A stretch of 47,913 nucleotides of DNA from Gilvimarinus agarilyticus (GTDB taxonomy: Bacteria > Pseudomonadota > Gammaproteobacteria > Pseudomonadales > Cellvibrionaceae). The position numbers and the translations under genes are program-made. Below, one piece after another: positions 35,239 through 44,171 of the stretch (its first letter is position 1; each line of letters begins with the position of its first letter). The stretch is taken from contig NZ_JXCJ01000001.1 of the NCBI RefSeq assembly GCF_000832015.1, positions 3,365,364 through 3,413,276 of the forward strand, given 5' to 3'. Under the pieces are notes generated by a model. It ran no database searches. It was not told the origin of the DNA and saw only the letters and a list, made by a program, of their open reading frames with translations.

Positions 35239-36066
35239 ATGGATTTCCGTATCGCGAGCCTCTCGATATTAACCTTAACTCTGGCAGGTGCCGCGCAAGC
35301 GGACAACCCAGCCTGGCAATTTAAGGTGGGTGGTTTTCACCAATACACTGATATCGCCATTGCGTCCGGGGTCAACGATAACGACCGCCCGGGTACCGAG
35401 CTCAGCCTGGAAGATCTGGGCCATAACGAGAGTGACACAAACCCTTGGTTTAGCGCCACCTGGCAAATCAGTGAGAACTGGCAGCTGTGGGGTAATTACT
35501 CGAGCTTTACCAGCAGTGCCGACACCGCGGTGGACTTTGCCTTTGAGTTTGGTGACCTGGATATTCCGCAAAACATCGATGACATCGAGGGCACCCTGAT
35601 GACCCGCTCGGAGTACGATGCCAAGCTCTATGTGATCAACCTTGGGTACAACCTATATCAGTCGACCACGACTAAAATGGACTTAGGCTTGGGGTTGCAC
35701 TTGATTGATATGAGTATGTCGATTGATGCACGCACCGTTACCGACAACGCCACCCGCGAAATAGGCACAGGCACAAGCAGTGTAAGCGCCCCGCTGCCCA
35801 ACATCGTCCTATTTGCCAGTCACGACCTAAGCCCGCGCTGGAAGGTCTCTTCAACGCTGGGCTGGCTATCGTTAAAATACGATGAGTACGATGGCGGGCT
35901 AACCGCGGCAGATGTTGAGCTTGACTATGCCATTACCCCCCATATTGGCTTGGGCGCCGGTTACCGTTGGGTCGACTATGATTTGACCCAAACCAAGCCA
36001 CGGTTAACCAATAGTTTTGATGCCACCTTTAGCGGCCCAACCGTTTATGTTACCGGCCGTTTTTAA
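35239..36066 (+). CDS. Outer-membrane beta-barrel protein of unknown function
   Basis: 275-aa exported protein: signal peptide (1-22, ending GAAQA), then regular alternation of aromatic and polar residues typical of an outer-membrane beta barrel, with strands such as WFSATWQISENWQLWGNYSSF, LYVINLGYNLYQ, WKVSSTLGWLSLKYDEY and IGLGAGYRWVDYDL, and a terminal Phe (YVTGRF) as in porins. Acidic loops lie between strands. No recognisable ligand signature. CAGGAG sits 6 bases before the ATG. It stands between the AEC gene (divergent) and the long nrdA leader, so context does not reveal its job. Confidence 0.78.
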   Translation: MDFRIASLSILTLTLAGAAQADNPAWQFKVGGFHQYTDIAIASGVNDNDRPGTELSLEDLGHNESDTNPWFSATWQISENWQLWGNYSSFTSSADTAVDFAFEFGDLDIPQNIDDIEGTLMTRSEYDAKLYVINLGYNLYQSTTTKMDLGLGLHLIDMSMSIDARTVTDNATREIGTGTSSVSAPLPNIVLFASHDLSPRWKVSSTLGWLSLKYDEYDGGLTAADVELDYAITPHIGLGAGYRWVDYDLTQTKPRLTNSFDATFSGPTVYVTGRF

Positions 36067-36230
36067 GCCCGTAACAAGGGCCGCTCTGGCCCTCAAATCT
36101 AAACGAATAAACAGCAAAAGCGTCATAAAGATTTAATCTAATTCAAGCTCACGGCCCCCTTTAAATCACAGTCCACGACTGTGTGGGGCCGCAACGTTAG
36201 TGATCACTTCACCCACCAACTACCCACAAG

Positions 36231-36239
36231 TTATCCACA
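36231..36239 (+). promoter_or_regulatory. DnaA box (TTATCCACA)
   Basis: Exact match to the high-affinity DnaA consensus TTATCCACA, 620 bases upstream of nrdA. E. coli nrdAB is known to be regulated by DnaA, which gives this single site a plausible role. A related TTATCCAGC occurs at about 36478. It is not an origin: there is no box cluster here. Confidence 0.6.
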
Positions 36240-36309
36240 CGTTAAGAGTGGTGTTCTGCACTTGCAATCGTCCTCAAACCGCATTATCTTGTATCCCACT
36301 TTAGAAAAA

Positions 36310-36325
36310 CACCTATATATAGGGT
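36310..36325. promoter_or_regulatory. Candidate NrdR box
   Basis: The ten central bases CTATATATAG match the core of the NrdR consensus (ACACWATATATWGTGT) exactly, while the outer bases match only partly. NrdR represses ribonucleotide reductase genes in most bacteria and normally binds two boxes about three helical turns apart. A convincing second box was not found, so this is a candidate only. Confidence 0.45.
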
Positions 36326-36858
36326 TTTCAGATAAACACGGCAGACGAGCTAAGCGGTGGCAAACACCCCCTCTGGCGCCTTTGCCAGACACAGCGCGGC
36401 TTACCAGTCTCGGCGCCATAAAGCATGGGCCTATGTAACCACGCTGCTGCCTCAGAGATAACGAGTACGAGCAGGGCTTATCCAGCCCGACTTTTGGTGA
36501 CCCTTTTTTTGGCACCGCTATTATTTTTGATACTTCTATATTGGTAGTCGGTGTAGTTGGTATGGGCACCTTGATATTGGCATATTGATGCGTTGGTTTT
36601 ACCCATAACCACCCGGTGTCAGGTAAAGCAAAGCGGTTATTAACCTATTCATAACCGCAGCAACGATCAAAGCCCGGCACGAATACAGATATCAATATTT
36701 TGTACTCCTTAAATAAGTACACATTAGTTCAACAGGTTGTAAAACAGCCCCTGTAGCACCGTGGCGTGCCGCAGCGGCTGGAGATACATTTTCGCAATAT
36801 TATTAGCGGGAGCACCCCGCACCCCGAGACCAGTAGGGAATTTTCCACGGAGATCTTC

Positions 36859-39789
36859 ATGCAGACAGACACACACTCGTCCCAAGCCTCAACTTCCAGA
36901 AGCGACGACACCCATCAAAACCTGGAGGCAACGGCGCCGGGCCAGCTGCGCGTCATTAAGCGCAACGGCACCGTGGTACCCTTTGATGCCAGCAAAATCG
37001 CTGTGGCGATGACCAAAGCATTTTTGGCGGTCGAGGGCGGCACTGCCGCGGCCTCAAGCCGTGTACACGAAACTGTGGACAACCTTACCAAGCAAATTAC
37101 CGCAACCTTTAAACGCCGCATGCCCTCGGGTGGCACCGTTCATATCGAGGACATCCAGGACCAGGCCGAATTGGTGTTAATGCGCTCAGGCGAGCAAAAA
37201 GTTGCTCGTGACTATGTTCTGTACCGTGAAGAGCATGCCCGTCTGCGCGCCTCTAAGCACCCGGACGACGCACCGATACAACCCGATCCCGACTACCCCA
37301 CCGTTCAGATCACTCAGGACGATGGCAGCACTGCGCCGCTGGATATGGTGCACATCCGCACCATCGTCTCCGAAGCCTGTGCCGGCTTAACCGATGTCGA
37401 CGACAAGGCCATCCTCGATGAAGCCATGCGCAACCTGTACGACGGTGTCAGCCTTACCGACGTCAACACCTCACTGGTCATCACCGCCCGGACACTAGTC
37501 GAAAAAGAGCCTAACTACAGCTACGCCACCGCGCGCCTGCTGCTGGATAAACTGCGCTCTGAAGCCTTGGGCTTTTTGGGTGTGGCCGAAGCGGCGACCC
37601 AGGCAGAAATGCACGACTACTACGCCCGTGCCCTGCCAGTTTACATCCGCAAAGGTGTCGAGCTAGAGCTAATCGACCCCGAGCTATTAAACTACGACTT
37701 AGAAAAACTCGGCAAAGCCCTGCTGGCCGAGCGCGATTTGCAGTTTACTTACCTGGGCCTGCAAACCTTGTATGACCGCTACTTTATTCACAGCAACGAT
37801 GTTCGCATCGAGCTGCCGCAAATTTTCTTTATGCGTGTCGCCATGGGCTTGGCCGCTGAAGAGGACAACCGCGAAGAGCGTGCCATTGAGTTTTACCGCC
37901 TGCTGAGTTCGTTCGATTACATGAGCTCCACCCCGACACTGTTTAACGCCGGTACCCTGCGCCCACAGCTGTCTTCTTGCTACCTAACCACCGTGCCCGA
38001 CAACCTGCACGGCATTTACGGGGCAATGCAAGATAACGCCATGCTGAGCAAATTTGCCGGCGGCCTGGGTAATGATTGGACACCCGTTCGCTCCTTGGGC
38101 GCCTACATTAAAGGTACCAATGGTCGCTCGCAGGGCGTGGTGCCCTTCCTTAAAGTCGCCAACGACACCGCCGTTGCCGTTAACCAAGGCGGTAAGCGTA
38201 AGGGTGCCGTGTGTGCCTACCTCGAGACCTGGCACTTAGACATCGAAGAGTTTCTGGAGCTGCGTAAAAACACCGGTGATGACCGCCGCCGCACCCACGA
38301 TATGAACACCGCCAACTGGGTTCCCGACCTGTTTATGAAGCGCGTGTTTGAAGACAAAGAATGGACGCTGTTCTCGCCCAACGATGTACCGGATTTGCAC
38401 GACTTGTTTGGCAGCGCATTTGAAGAGCGCTACACCCATTACGAGCAACAAGCTGCCGCGGGTAAAATCAAGCCGTTTAAAACCGTTCGCGCTCTGGATT
38501 TATGGCGTAAGATGCTCGGCATGCTGTTTGAAACCGGCCACCCCTGGATCACGTTTAAAGACAGCTGTAACCTGCGTAGCCCACAGCAACACGCCGGTGT
38601 CGTGCACTCGTCTAACCTGTGTACCGAAATTACGCTTAACACCAAAGCCAACGAAGAGATCGCTGTGTGTAACCTAGGCTCCATCAACCTGGCGCAACAC
38701 ATTGTCGATGGCAAGTTAGATCAGGATAAATTAGCCAAAACGGTTAAAACCGCTATCCGCATGCTCGACAACGTCATCGATATTAACTACTACTCGGTAG
38801 ACACAGCGCGCACCTCTAACCTGCGCCACCGCCCCATTGGCTTGGGCATTATGGGTTTCCAGGATGCTCTGTACGCACAACACATCGCCTACGGCTCGCC
38901 CGAGGCCGTGGAATTTGCCGATACTTCGATGGAAGCCATCAGCTACTACGCCATTGCCGAATCCTCTAATTTGGCAGCCGAGCGCGGCCGTTACTCAAGC
39001 TTTGAGGGCTCACTCTGGAGCCAGGGTATTTTGCCAGTAGACTCACTCGAGATCCTCGCCCGCGAGCGCGGTGCCGATTACCTGCAGGTAGATCGCACGC
39101 AACGGCTCGACTGGGACACCCTGCGCGAAACCGTGAAAACTCAAGGCATGCGTAACTCCAACGTAATGGCGATTGCGCCGACAGCAACCATTGCCAATAT
39201 TACCGGTGTGAGCCAGTCGATCGAGCCGACCTACCAAAACCTGTACGTTAAATCGAACCTGTCCGGTGAGTTTACAGTTGTTAACCCATCACTGGTTCGC
39301 GATTTAAAAGCACAGGGTTTGTGGGACAGCGTGATGGTTAACGACCTCAAGTACTACGAGGGCTCACTACAAAAAATCGACCGCATCCCAGACGACATTA
39401 AGCAGCTCTACGCCACCGCATTTGAAGTCGAGCCGCGCTGGATTGTCGAAGCGGCCAGCCGCCGTCAAAAGTGGATCGATCAAGCGCAAAGCCTCAACCT
39501 GTATATTTCAGGCGCCAATGGCAAGAAGTTGGATGTGACTTATCGGATGGCGTGGTTCCAAGGCCTTAAAACCACCTACTACCTGCGTGCCTTGGCCGCT
39601 ACCACCACCGAGAAGTCGACGATTAGCACCGGCTCTCTCAACGCGGTGTCATCTGGCAGCGGTGCCAGTGGCTCGGCCGCGGCCAGCAGCGCAGCGGCCA
39701 GTGCCACTAGCGAAGCAAGCGCTCCGCAAGCGGCGCCTGTACCACAGGCTTGCTCGCTGGACGACCCCGACTGCGAAGCTTGCCAGTAG
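36859..39789 (+). CDS. nrdA: Class Ia ribonucleotide reductase alpha subunit NrdA
   Basis: Reduces ribonucleoside diphosphates to deoxyribonucleotides with NrdB. 976 aa from the ATG at 36859, which has ACGGAGA upstream; a longer frame from 36766 lacks one. Two ATP-cone regions precede the catalytic barrel: the first at about 30-125 (LRVIKRNGTVVPFDASKIAVAM) and a second, more divergent one at about 140-235, as in the long Pseudomonas NrdA. Catalytic parts seen: LSSCYLTTVPDN and CNLGSINL (redox Cys pair), HSSNLCTEITLN (Asn, radical Cys, Glu), PTATIANITG, and the C-terminal shuttle Cys in DPDCEACQ. An Ala/Ser-rich flexible linker of about 40 residues precedes the tail. nrdB follows 76 bases later. 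Confidence 0.97.
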   Translation: MQTDTHSSQASTSRSDDTHQNLEATAPGQLRVIKRNGTVVPFDASKIAVAMTKAFLAVEGGTAAASSRVHETVDNLTKQITATFKRRMPSGGTVHIEDIQDQAELVLMRSGEQKVARDYVLYREEHARLRASKHPDDAPIQPDPDYPTVQITQDDGSTAPLDMVHIRTIVSEACAGLTDVDDKAILDEAMRNLYDGVSLTDVNTSLVITARTLVEKEPNYSYATARLLLDKLRSEALGFLGVAEAATQAEMHDYYARALPVYIRKGVELELIDPELLNYDLEKLGKALLAERDLQFTYLGLQTLYDRYFIHSNDVRIELPQIFFMRVAMGLAAEEDNREERAIEFYRLLSSFDYMSSTPTLFNAGTLRPQLSSCYLTTVPDNLHGIYGAMQDNAMLSKFAGGLGNDWTPVRSLGAYIKGTNGRSQGVVPFLKVANDTAVAVNQGGKRKGAVCAYLETWHLDIEEFLELRKNTGDDRRRTHDMNTANWVPDLFMKRVFEDKEWTLFSPNDVPDLHDLFGSAFEERYTHYEQQAAAGKIKPFKTVRALDLWRKMLGMLFETGHPWITFKDSCNLRSPQQHAGVVHSSNLCTEITLNTKANEEIAVCNLGSINLAQHIVDGKLDQDKLAKTVKTAIRMLDNVIDINYYSVDTARTSNLRHRPIGLGIMGFQDALYAQHIAYGSPEAVEFADTSMEAISYYAIAESSNLAAERGRYSSFEGSLWSQGILPVDSLEILARERGADYLQVDRTQRLDWDTLRETVKTQGMRNSNVMAIAPTATIANITGVSQSIEPTYQNLYVKSNLSGEFTVVNPSLVRDLKAQGLWDSVMVNDLKYYEGSLQKIDRIPDDIKQLYATAFEVEPRWIVEAASRRQKWIDQAQSLNLYISGANGKKLDVTYRMAWFQGLKTTYYLRALAATTTEKSTISTGSLNAVSSGSGASGSAAASSAAASATSEASAPQAAPVPQACSLDDPDCEACQ

Positions 39790-39797
39790 TAGAACTC

Positions 39798-39822
39798 AGC
39801 TACCCCGCGCGGCGGGGTAGCT
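39798..39822 (+). other. Strong hairpin between nrdA and nrdB
   Basis: A perfect 11-base stem AGCTACCCCGC / GCGGGGTAGCT with loop GCG, 8 bases after the nrdA stop. Five T follow only after 8 further bases. Because nrdB must be expressed too, it is more likely an mRNA processing or partial attenuation element setting the alpha/beta ratio than a full terminator. Confidence 0.5.
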
Positions 39823-39865
39823 CGCCACACTTTTTACCGAATACGATCAAAAGGATACCGCCAAC

Positions 39866-41113
39866 ATGTTGAGCTGGGACGATTTTAACGCTGAAGAAAA
39901 CGCTCAAGCCGCGCCAAACCCTGCGGCGATGGCAAAACCCTCCAAAACCGAGACCAAGCCTTCCGAGGCTGCTCCCGTAAATGAAGCGGCACCAGCCACC
40001 GAGCCTACCACCAATAACGACGCAATCCGTCAGGCGCGCGAGTCACTGGCACAACTGGACGTCGCCCCGGGCCTGGAAGAGCTGGAAATCGGCGCTCAAC
40101 GTATCGAAGTTGACGACAAGCGCATGATCAACTGCCGCGCCGACCTCAACCAGCTGGTGCCCTTTAAATACGACTGGGCCTGGCAAAAATACCTGGACGG
40201 CTGTGCCAACCACTGGATGCCGCAAGAGGTCAACATGACCGCGGACATTTCACTGTGGAAAGGCAAAGAGGGCCTGACCGAAGACGAGCGCCGTGTGGTT
40301 AAACGCAGCCTGGGTTATTTCTCTACCGCTGACTCGCTGGTTGCCAACAACTTAGTACTGGCACTGTATCGCCTGATTACCAACCCTGAGTGTCGCCAGT
40401 ATATTCTGCGTCAGGCGTTTGAAGAGGCGATCCACACCCACGCTTATCAGTACTGCATCGAGTCACTGGGCATGGACGAAGGCGAAGTATTTAACATGTA
40501 TCGCGAGCTGCCCTCAGTAGCGGCAAAAGCGGCCTGGAGCCTGAAACATACTCAAGCGCTGGGCGACCCAACCTTTACCACCGGCACGCCCGAGACAGAT
40601 CAAGAATTGTTGCGCAATTTGGTGGCTTTTTATGTAGTCACTGAAGGCATCTTCTTTTACTGCGGTTTCAGCCAGATTCTGTCCATGGGCCGTCGCAATA
40701 AAATGACCGGGGTTGCCGAGCAATTTCAGTACATTTTGCGCGATGAATCCATGCACCTTAACTTTGGCATCGACGTCATTAACCAGATCAAACTCGAAAA
40801 TCCGCATTTGTGGTCTGCCGAGTTCCAGCAGGAAGTCACGCAAATGGTCATCGAGGGTGCCGAGCTGGAAATCGCCTACGCCCGAGACTCTATGCCCCGT
40901 GGTATTTTGGGTATGAACGCGGCCATGATGGAAGAGTACCTGCACTTTATCGCCAACCGCCGTCTGGCACAGCTGGGCCTTAAAGAGCAGTACGCCGGTG
41001 CGCAAAACCCCTTCCCGTGGATGAGCGAGATCATGGATCTGCGTAAAGAGAAAAACTTCTTTGAAACCCGCGTCATCGAGTATCAGACAGGCGGGGCCCT
41101 AAGCTGGGATTAA
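39866..41113 (+). CDS. nrdB: Class Ia ribonucleotide reductase beta subunit NrdB
   Basis: 415-aa diiron protein generating the tyrosyl radical used by NrdA. Residues 1-60 are an Ala/Pro/Glu-rich extension absent from E. coli NrdB but seen in Pseudomonas-type proteins. Seen: first iron ligand Asp in [12 protein letters not shown], the block [17 protein letters not shown] with ligands Glu and His and the radical Tyr at the position of E. coli Y122, a Glu in [11 protein letters not shown], and [12 protein letters not shown] with the last Glu and His ligands. The C-terminus carries a Y-E/Q-rich tail ([13 protein letters not shown]) for docking to NrdA. AAGGA is 10 bases before the ATG. A terminator follows. 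Confidence 0.97.
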   Translation: MLSWDDFNAEENAQAAPNPAAMAKPSKTETKPSEAAPVNEAAPATEPTTNNDAIRQARESLAQLDVAPGLEELEIGAQRIEVDDKRMINCRADLNQLVPFKYDWAWQKYLDGCANHWMPQEVNMTADISLWKGKEGLTEDERRVVKRSLGYFSTADSLVANNLVLALYRLITNPECRQYILRQAFEEAIHTHAYQYCIESLGMDEGEVFNMYRELPSVAAKAAWSLKHTQALGDPTFTTGTPETDQELLRNLVAFYVVTEGIFFYCGFSQILSMGRRNKMTGVAEQFQYILRDESMHLNFGIDVINQIKLENPHLWSAEFQQEVTQMVIEGAELEIAYARDSMPRGILGMNAAMMEEYLHFIANRRLAQLGLKEQYAGAQNPFPWMSEIMDLRKEKNFFETRVIEYQTGGALSWD

Positions 41114-41120
41114 CCGTTAC

Positions 41121-41157
41121 AACCCGGGTGGCTGATCTTCACCCGGGTTTTCTTTCT
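41121..41157 (+). terminator. Rho-independent terminator of nrdAB
   Basis: Perfect 10-base stem AACCCGGGTG / CACCCGGGTT with a 9-base loop, followed by a T-rich tail (TTCTTTCTT), 7 bases after the nrdB stop. Confidence 0.9.
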
Positions 41158-41176
41158 TATTAAACCGGATCCAACC

Positions 41177-41380
41177 ATGAGTAAATCCAACCGTCCCGAT
41201 CCCGAAGAGCTTCTGTTTACCCTTAACCAGCTAGAACAAACCGCAGAGGTGATGGGGCGCGTTATTAGCCGACTAAAACGTCAGGTGGCCGAACTCGCTC
41301 CGGCAGCAGCCCACTCTCCGAAAAAACGTCCGGTAAATCGCAGCAATAATCCTAAGCCACCGCGCCGCACGTTACATTAA
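41177..41380 (+). CDS. Small basic protein of unknown function
   Basis: 67-aa protein, not recognised. Residues 8-45 form a predicted amphipathic or coiled-coil helix (PEELLFTLNQLEQTAEVMGRV), followed by a Pro/Lys/Arg/Asn-rich disordered tail. It lies between the nrdB terminator and lapG, with only a weak ribosome binding site (GGAT) before the ATG. Codon use looks like that of neighbours, so it is probably real. Function cannot be stated; the basic tail could bind nucleic acid or acidic partners. Confidence 0.5.
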   Translation: MSKSNRPDPEELLFTLNQLEQTAEVMGRVISRLKRQVAELAPAAAHSPKKRPVNRSNNPKPPRRTLH

Positions 41381-41488
41381 TCCGGTTTACCGTCTTATAG
41401 ACGCTCCTGCGCTACAGGCGTTTATCGGCTGCCCCTACCCTGCACTGCTGTTATACTCAAACCAAAGTCCAACACTGAGCCAAATGGT

Positions 41489-42202
41489 TTGATCAATAAC
41501 CCTAACGACATTCAGCCAACACAGCGCAACGGCACCCGCCGCGGTTTGGTCGTAGGGTGGCTACGCAGGTTAGACCTCCAGATTGGCATACTGCTGCTTG
41601 TGCTAGGCGCATCAGTTACCGCGTTACAAAGCGATAAATTATTACAGCACATGCAAAGTGAGTACGGCGACGATGGCAGTGCTCTACTGCAAGCGTGGTT
41701 TCGGCTACTCAGCGAGCAAACCGACCAGACCGAGCTGAATAAACTCACCGCCGTTAACGACTTTTTTAATCGCAGCATTACCTTTAGCGATGACACCCTA
41801 CTATGGCGTAGTAAAGATTACTGGGCTACCCCACTGCAGACAATGGGCGTACGCGGTGGTGACTGTGAAGATTTTAGCATTGCCAAATATATGTCGCTGC
41901 TTGAACTCGGCTTTGAACCCGACAAGCTGCGCCTGATTTACGTCAAAGCCAGGCTCGGCAATCAGGCTCAAGCGCATATGGTGCTTGGCTATTTTGCCAA
42001 CGCCAGCGCCGAGCCTTTAATTTTGGATAATCTCAATCCCGCTATATTGCCCGCACGAAGCCGATCAGACTTAACCCCGGTTTTTAGTTTTAATAGCCAG
42101 GGGCTTTGGCTCGGCGGCAGCAAATCACAATCAGACCCTACCGCTCGCCTATCGCGCTGGCGCGACGTGCTGCAGCGCATGCGCGATGAGGGTTTTCTCT
42201 AA
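41489..42202 (+). CDS. lapG: LapG-type periplasmic cysteine protease
   Basis: 237-aa bacterial transglutaminase-like cysteine peptidase. In Pseudomonas, LapG cleaves the N-terminal retention region of the giant adhesin LapA and releases cells from surfaces. Seen: an N-terminal transmembrane/signal segment (31-45), the catalytic triad C126 in RGGDCEDFS, H163 in AHMVLGYF and D180 in ILDNLNP, with the Ca2+-binding acidic residues around DD101-102. The start codon appears to be TTG at 41489 with no good Shine-Dalgarno sequence, so the exact N-terminus is uncertain. lapD follows 40 bases later, and a large adhesin lies opposite, which completes the expected functional set. Confidence 0.9.
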   Translation: MINNPNDIQPTQRNGTRRGLVVGWLRRLDLQIGILLLVLGASVTALQSDKLLQHMQSEYGDDGSALLQAWFRLLSEQTDQTELNKLTAVNDFFNRSITFSDDTLLWRSKDYWATPLQTMGVRGGDCEDFSIAKYMSLLELGFEPDKLRLIYVKARLGNQAQAHMVLGYFANASAEPLILDNLNPAILPARSRSDLTPVFSFNSQGLWLGGSKSQSDPTARLSRWRDVLQRMRDEGFL

Positions 42203-42242
42203 TGGTAATTATGTATAAGCAATGGCCCTATTGGGAGTCACT

Positions 42243-44153
42243 ATGTCACTAATTAAACAACTCTGGATCGGTATTATTTTAATACTGCTATTGGCTATGG
42301 GAGGCAGCTTTTTTATTAGTACTCTCACGGCTAAAGCGTATCTGGAGCAACAGTTACAGCTCAAGAACATCGACAACGCCAACTCACTCGCACTGTCGAT
42401 CACGCAAATGCCAAAAGATCCGGTATCGCTTGAGCTGCTAATTGCCGCCCAGTTCGATAGCGGCCATTATCAGTACATTCGGTTTACCGATCCCGCCGGC
42501 GAGGTTATCGCCGAGCGTCACTTTCAGGGCACCACCACCGACTCGGTACCCGAATGGTTTAACCGCATGCTGAATATTGCCCCCAAACCCGGGCTTGCTC
42601 AGGTACAAGATGGCTGGCAACAATATGGCACTATCGAGCTACTAAGCCATTCCAGCTACGCCAAACAAAAATTGTGGCATAGCACTCAACAACTACTGCA
42701 ATGGTTATTGATTGCAGCGCTCGTGTGTGGGCTGTTAGGCACGGTTATTTTACGCTTTATTACCAATCCGCTAAATCAAGCCGTCATACAAGCCGAAGCC
42801 ATTGGCCAGCGTCATTTCGTTACCTCAAGCGAGCCTAAAACGCGAGAGTTACGGCGTTTGGTGCGGGCTATGAATAAACTGTCGGTTAGTGTCAAAGCCA
42901 TGCTGGACAAAGAAAGACAAAAGCTAGAGCGTTTACAAATCGCCTCTCAAAAAGACCCTCTTACCAATCTGTCAAATCGAGAGCACTTTGTTAATTTACT
43001 AGACAGCGCCACTGTGCGTGAAGATCACGAGCAGGACACAGCGATTTATTTAACCCGCCTGCTTAATCTGGCAGAGCTCAACCAACACCTGGGGCGAGAT
43101 AAAGTCGATCAACTGCTGGCCGGCTTGGGACAAGTACTGAATGACGTCAGCCAAGGCAGTACCGACGACTTTGCCGGCAGGCTTAATGGTACGGATTTCG
43201 CGGTGGTACTATCAGATACTCACCAGATCGAAAAAAACGCCCACCGTATCAGCGCCCATATGCTAGACAAATTGCGTGAGCTAGGCATTGACACCCAACT
43301 GGTGGGCTTACCATTAGCCGCCAGCTCGCTTAAAACCGGCGAGCCAAGAGGTCAATTACTCTCGCGCCTCGATGGTTTATTGGCGCTCGCTGAGCAAAAA
43401 GGTAATCGCGGCATCGTAGTCCAAAAGCCAGAGCAAACCCAAGGTTTACAACGCAACCTGGCGGATTGGCGCGTCAGTATTGAGCAAGCGATTAACCACT
43501 CGGGCATCGCGCTGGCAGAGTTCCCTGTACGTGATCACAGCGGCGGAGTCATTCACTTCGAGCGACCGGTTCGTTTAAACATTGATGACAACTGGCAAAG
43601 CGCGGGCTACTTTGTCGGCTGGGCTCGCCGTTTAGGATTACTCGCACATATCGACGAACATGTCCTTAGCACCGCATTAGGCGACATTAAAGCTAAGAAC
43701 TTACCTTACGCTATTAATGTTTCAGAAAGCTCACTGTGCGACGCCCACTTTAGGACGCGAGCTCTGGAATTACTCGGTCAAACTCTCGAGTTTAATGCAC
43801 ACTTGTGGATCGAGTTCCCGGAGAGTTGTGCAATCCGGCAAATGCCACTGCTTAAACAGTTTAGCCGCGCGTTGCGCGATTTAGGCTGCAAAGTGGGCCT
43901 AGAGCATGTCGGGTTAGAGTTTACCCGTATTGAAGAGTTACAGGGGATTGGGCTCGATTATCTAAAAATCGACAGCGCGATTATTCGTGACGTCGATAAT
44001 CAGAGCACCAATCACTCCTATATTCAAAGTTTGTGTCGTATCGGCCACTCACTGGGGATGACCATGATTGCCGAAGGGGTAATGACCAGAGCCGAGCAGC
44101 ACACGCTAGCCACATTGGACACCGACGGAGCCACCGGCCCAGGCATTCAATAG
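42243..44153 (+). CDS. lapD: LapD-type c-di-GMP receptor (degenerate GGDEF-EAL)
   Basis: 636-aa inner-membrane receptor which, when c-di-GMP binds inside, sequesters LapG outside and keeps the adhesin on the surface. The ATG at 42243 (GGGAG upstream) is chosen over 42222. Order: TM1 (about 7-27), periplasmic output domain with YQYIRFTDPAGEVIAERHF (28-150), TM2 (about 152-172), HAMP (173-225), GGDEF domain (about 240-395) where the active site reads R-L-N-G-T-D-F, and EAL domain (about 410-636) where EAL is E-R-P (FERPVRL) and DDFGTG is replaced by EHVGLE. Catalysis is therefore unlikely in either domain, while the c-di-GMP-binding shell may remain (NVSESSL, IAEGV). Confidence 0.93.
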   Translation: MSLIKQLWIGIILILLLAMGGSFFISTLTAKAYLEQQLQLKNIDNANSLALSITQMPKDPVSLELLIAAQFDSGHYQYIRFTDPAGEVIAERHFQGTTTDSVPEWFNRMLNIAPKPGLAQVQDGWQQYGTIELLSHSSYAKQKLWHSTQQLLQWLLIAALVCGLLGTVILRFITNPLNQAVIQAEAIGQRHFVTSSEPKTRELRRLVRAMNKLSVSVKAMLDKERQKLERLQIASQKDPLTNLSNREHFVNLLDSATVREDHEQDTAIYLTRLLNLAELNQHLGRDKVDQLLAGLGQVLNDVSQGSTDDFAGRLNGTDFAVVLSDTHQIEKNAHRISAHMLDKLRELGIDTQLVGLPLAASSLKTGEPRGQLLSRLDGLLALAEQKGNRGIVVQKPEQTQGLQRNLADWRVSIEQAINHSGIALAEFPVRDHSGGVIHFERPVRLNIDDNWQSAGYFVGWARRLGLLAHIDEHVLSTALGDIKAKNLPYAINVSESSLCDAHFRTRALELLGQTLEFNAHLWIEFPESCAIRQMPLLKQFSRALRDLGCKVGLEHVGLEFTRIEELQGIGLDYLKIDSAIIRDVDNQSTNHSYIQSLCRIGHSLGMTMIAEGVMTRAEQHTLATLDTDGATGPGIQ

Positions 44154-44171
44154 TATGTGTAAACGGTGTAG

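Larger units (their letters stand above)
36067..36858 (+). promoter_or_regulatory. Long nrdA upstream region
   Basis: A 792-base stretch with no credible gene; short frames exist on both strands but lack ribosome binding sites, family features or coding bias by eye. It contains an inverted repeat CACAGTC-CAC-GACTGTG at 36167-36183, a perfect DnaA box at 36231-36239, an NrdR-like palindrome at 36310-36325, and an AT-rich zone at about 36500-36600. The nrdA Shine-Dalgarno sequence ACGGAGA lies 5 bases before its ATG. The arrangement fits cell-cycle and dNTP-dependent control of nrdAB. Confidence 0.6.

Noticed and set aside
36231-36239. DnaA box as a replication origin
   Set aside because: Only one perfect box, no cluster, and no dnaA/dnaN/gidA neighbours; nrdA regulation explains it better.
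36181-36569. Frames of 85 and 112 codons on opposite strands in the nrdA leader
   Set aside because: No ribosome binding sites, no recognisable domains, and they run through the DnaA box and NrdR-like palindrome; treated as non-coding.
40514-41005. 163-codon frame antisense to nrdB
   Set aside because: It lies fully inside nrdB, whose iron ligands and radical Tyr are intact; the antisense translation shows no family features and no ribosome binding site was seen.
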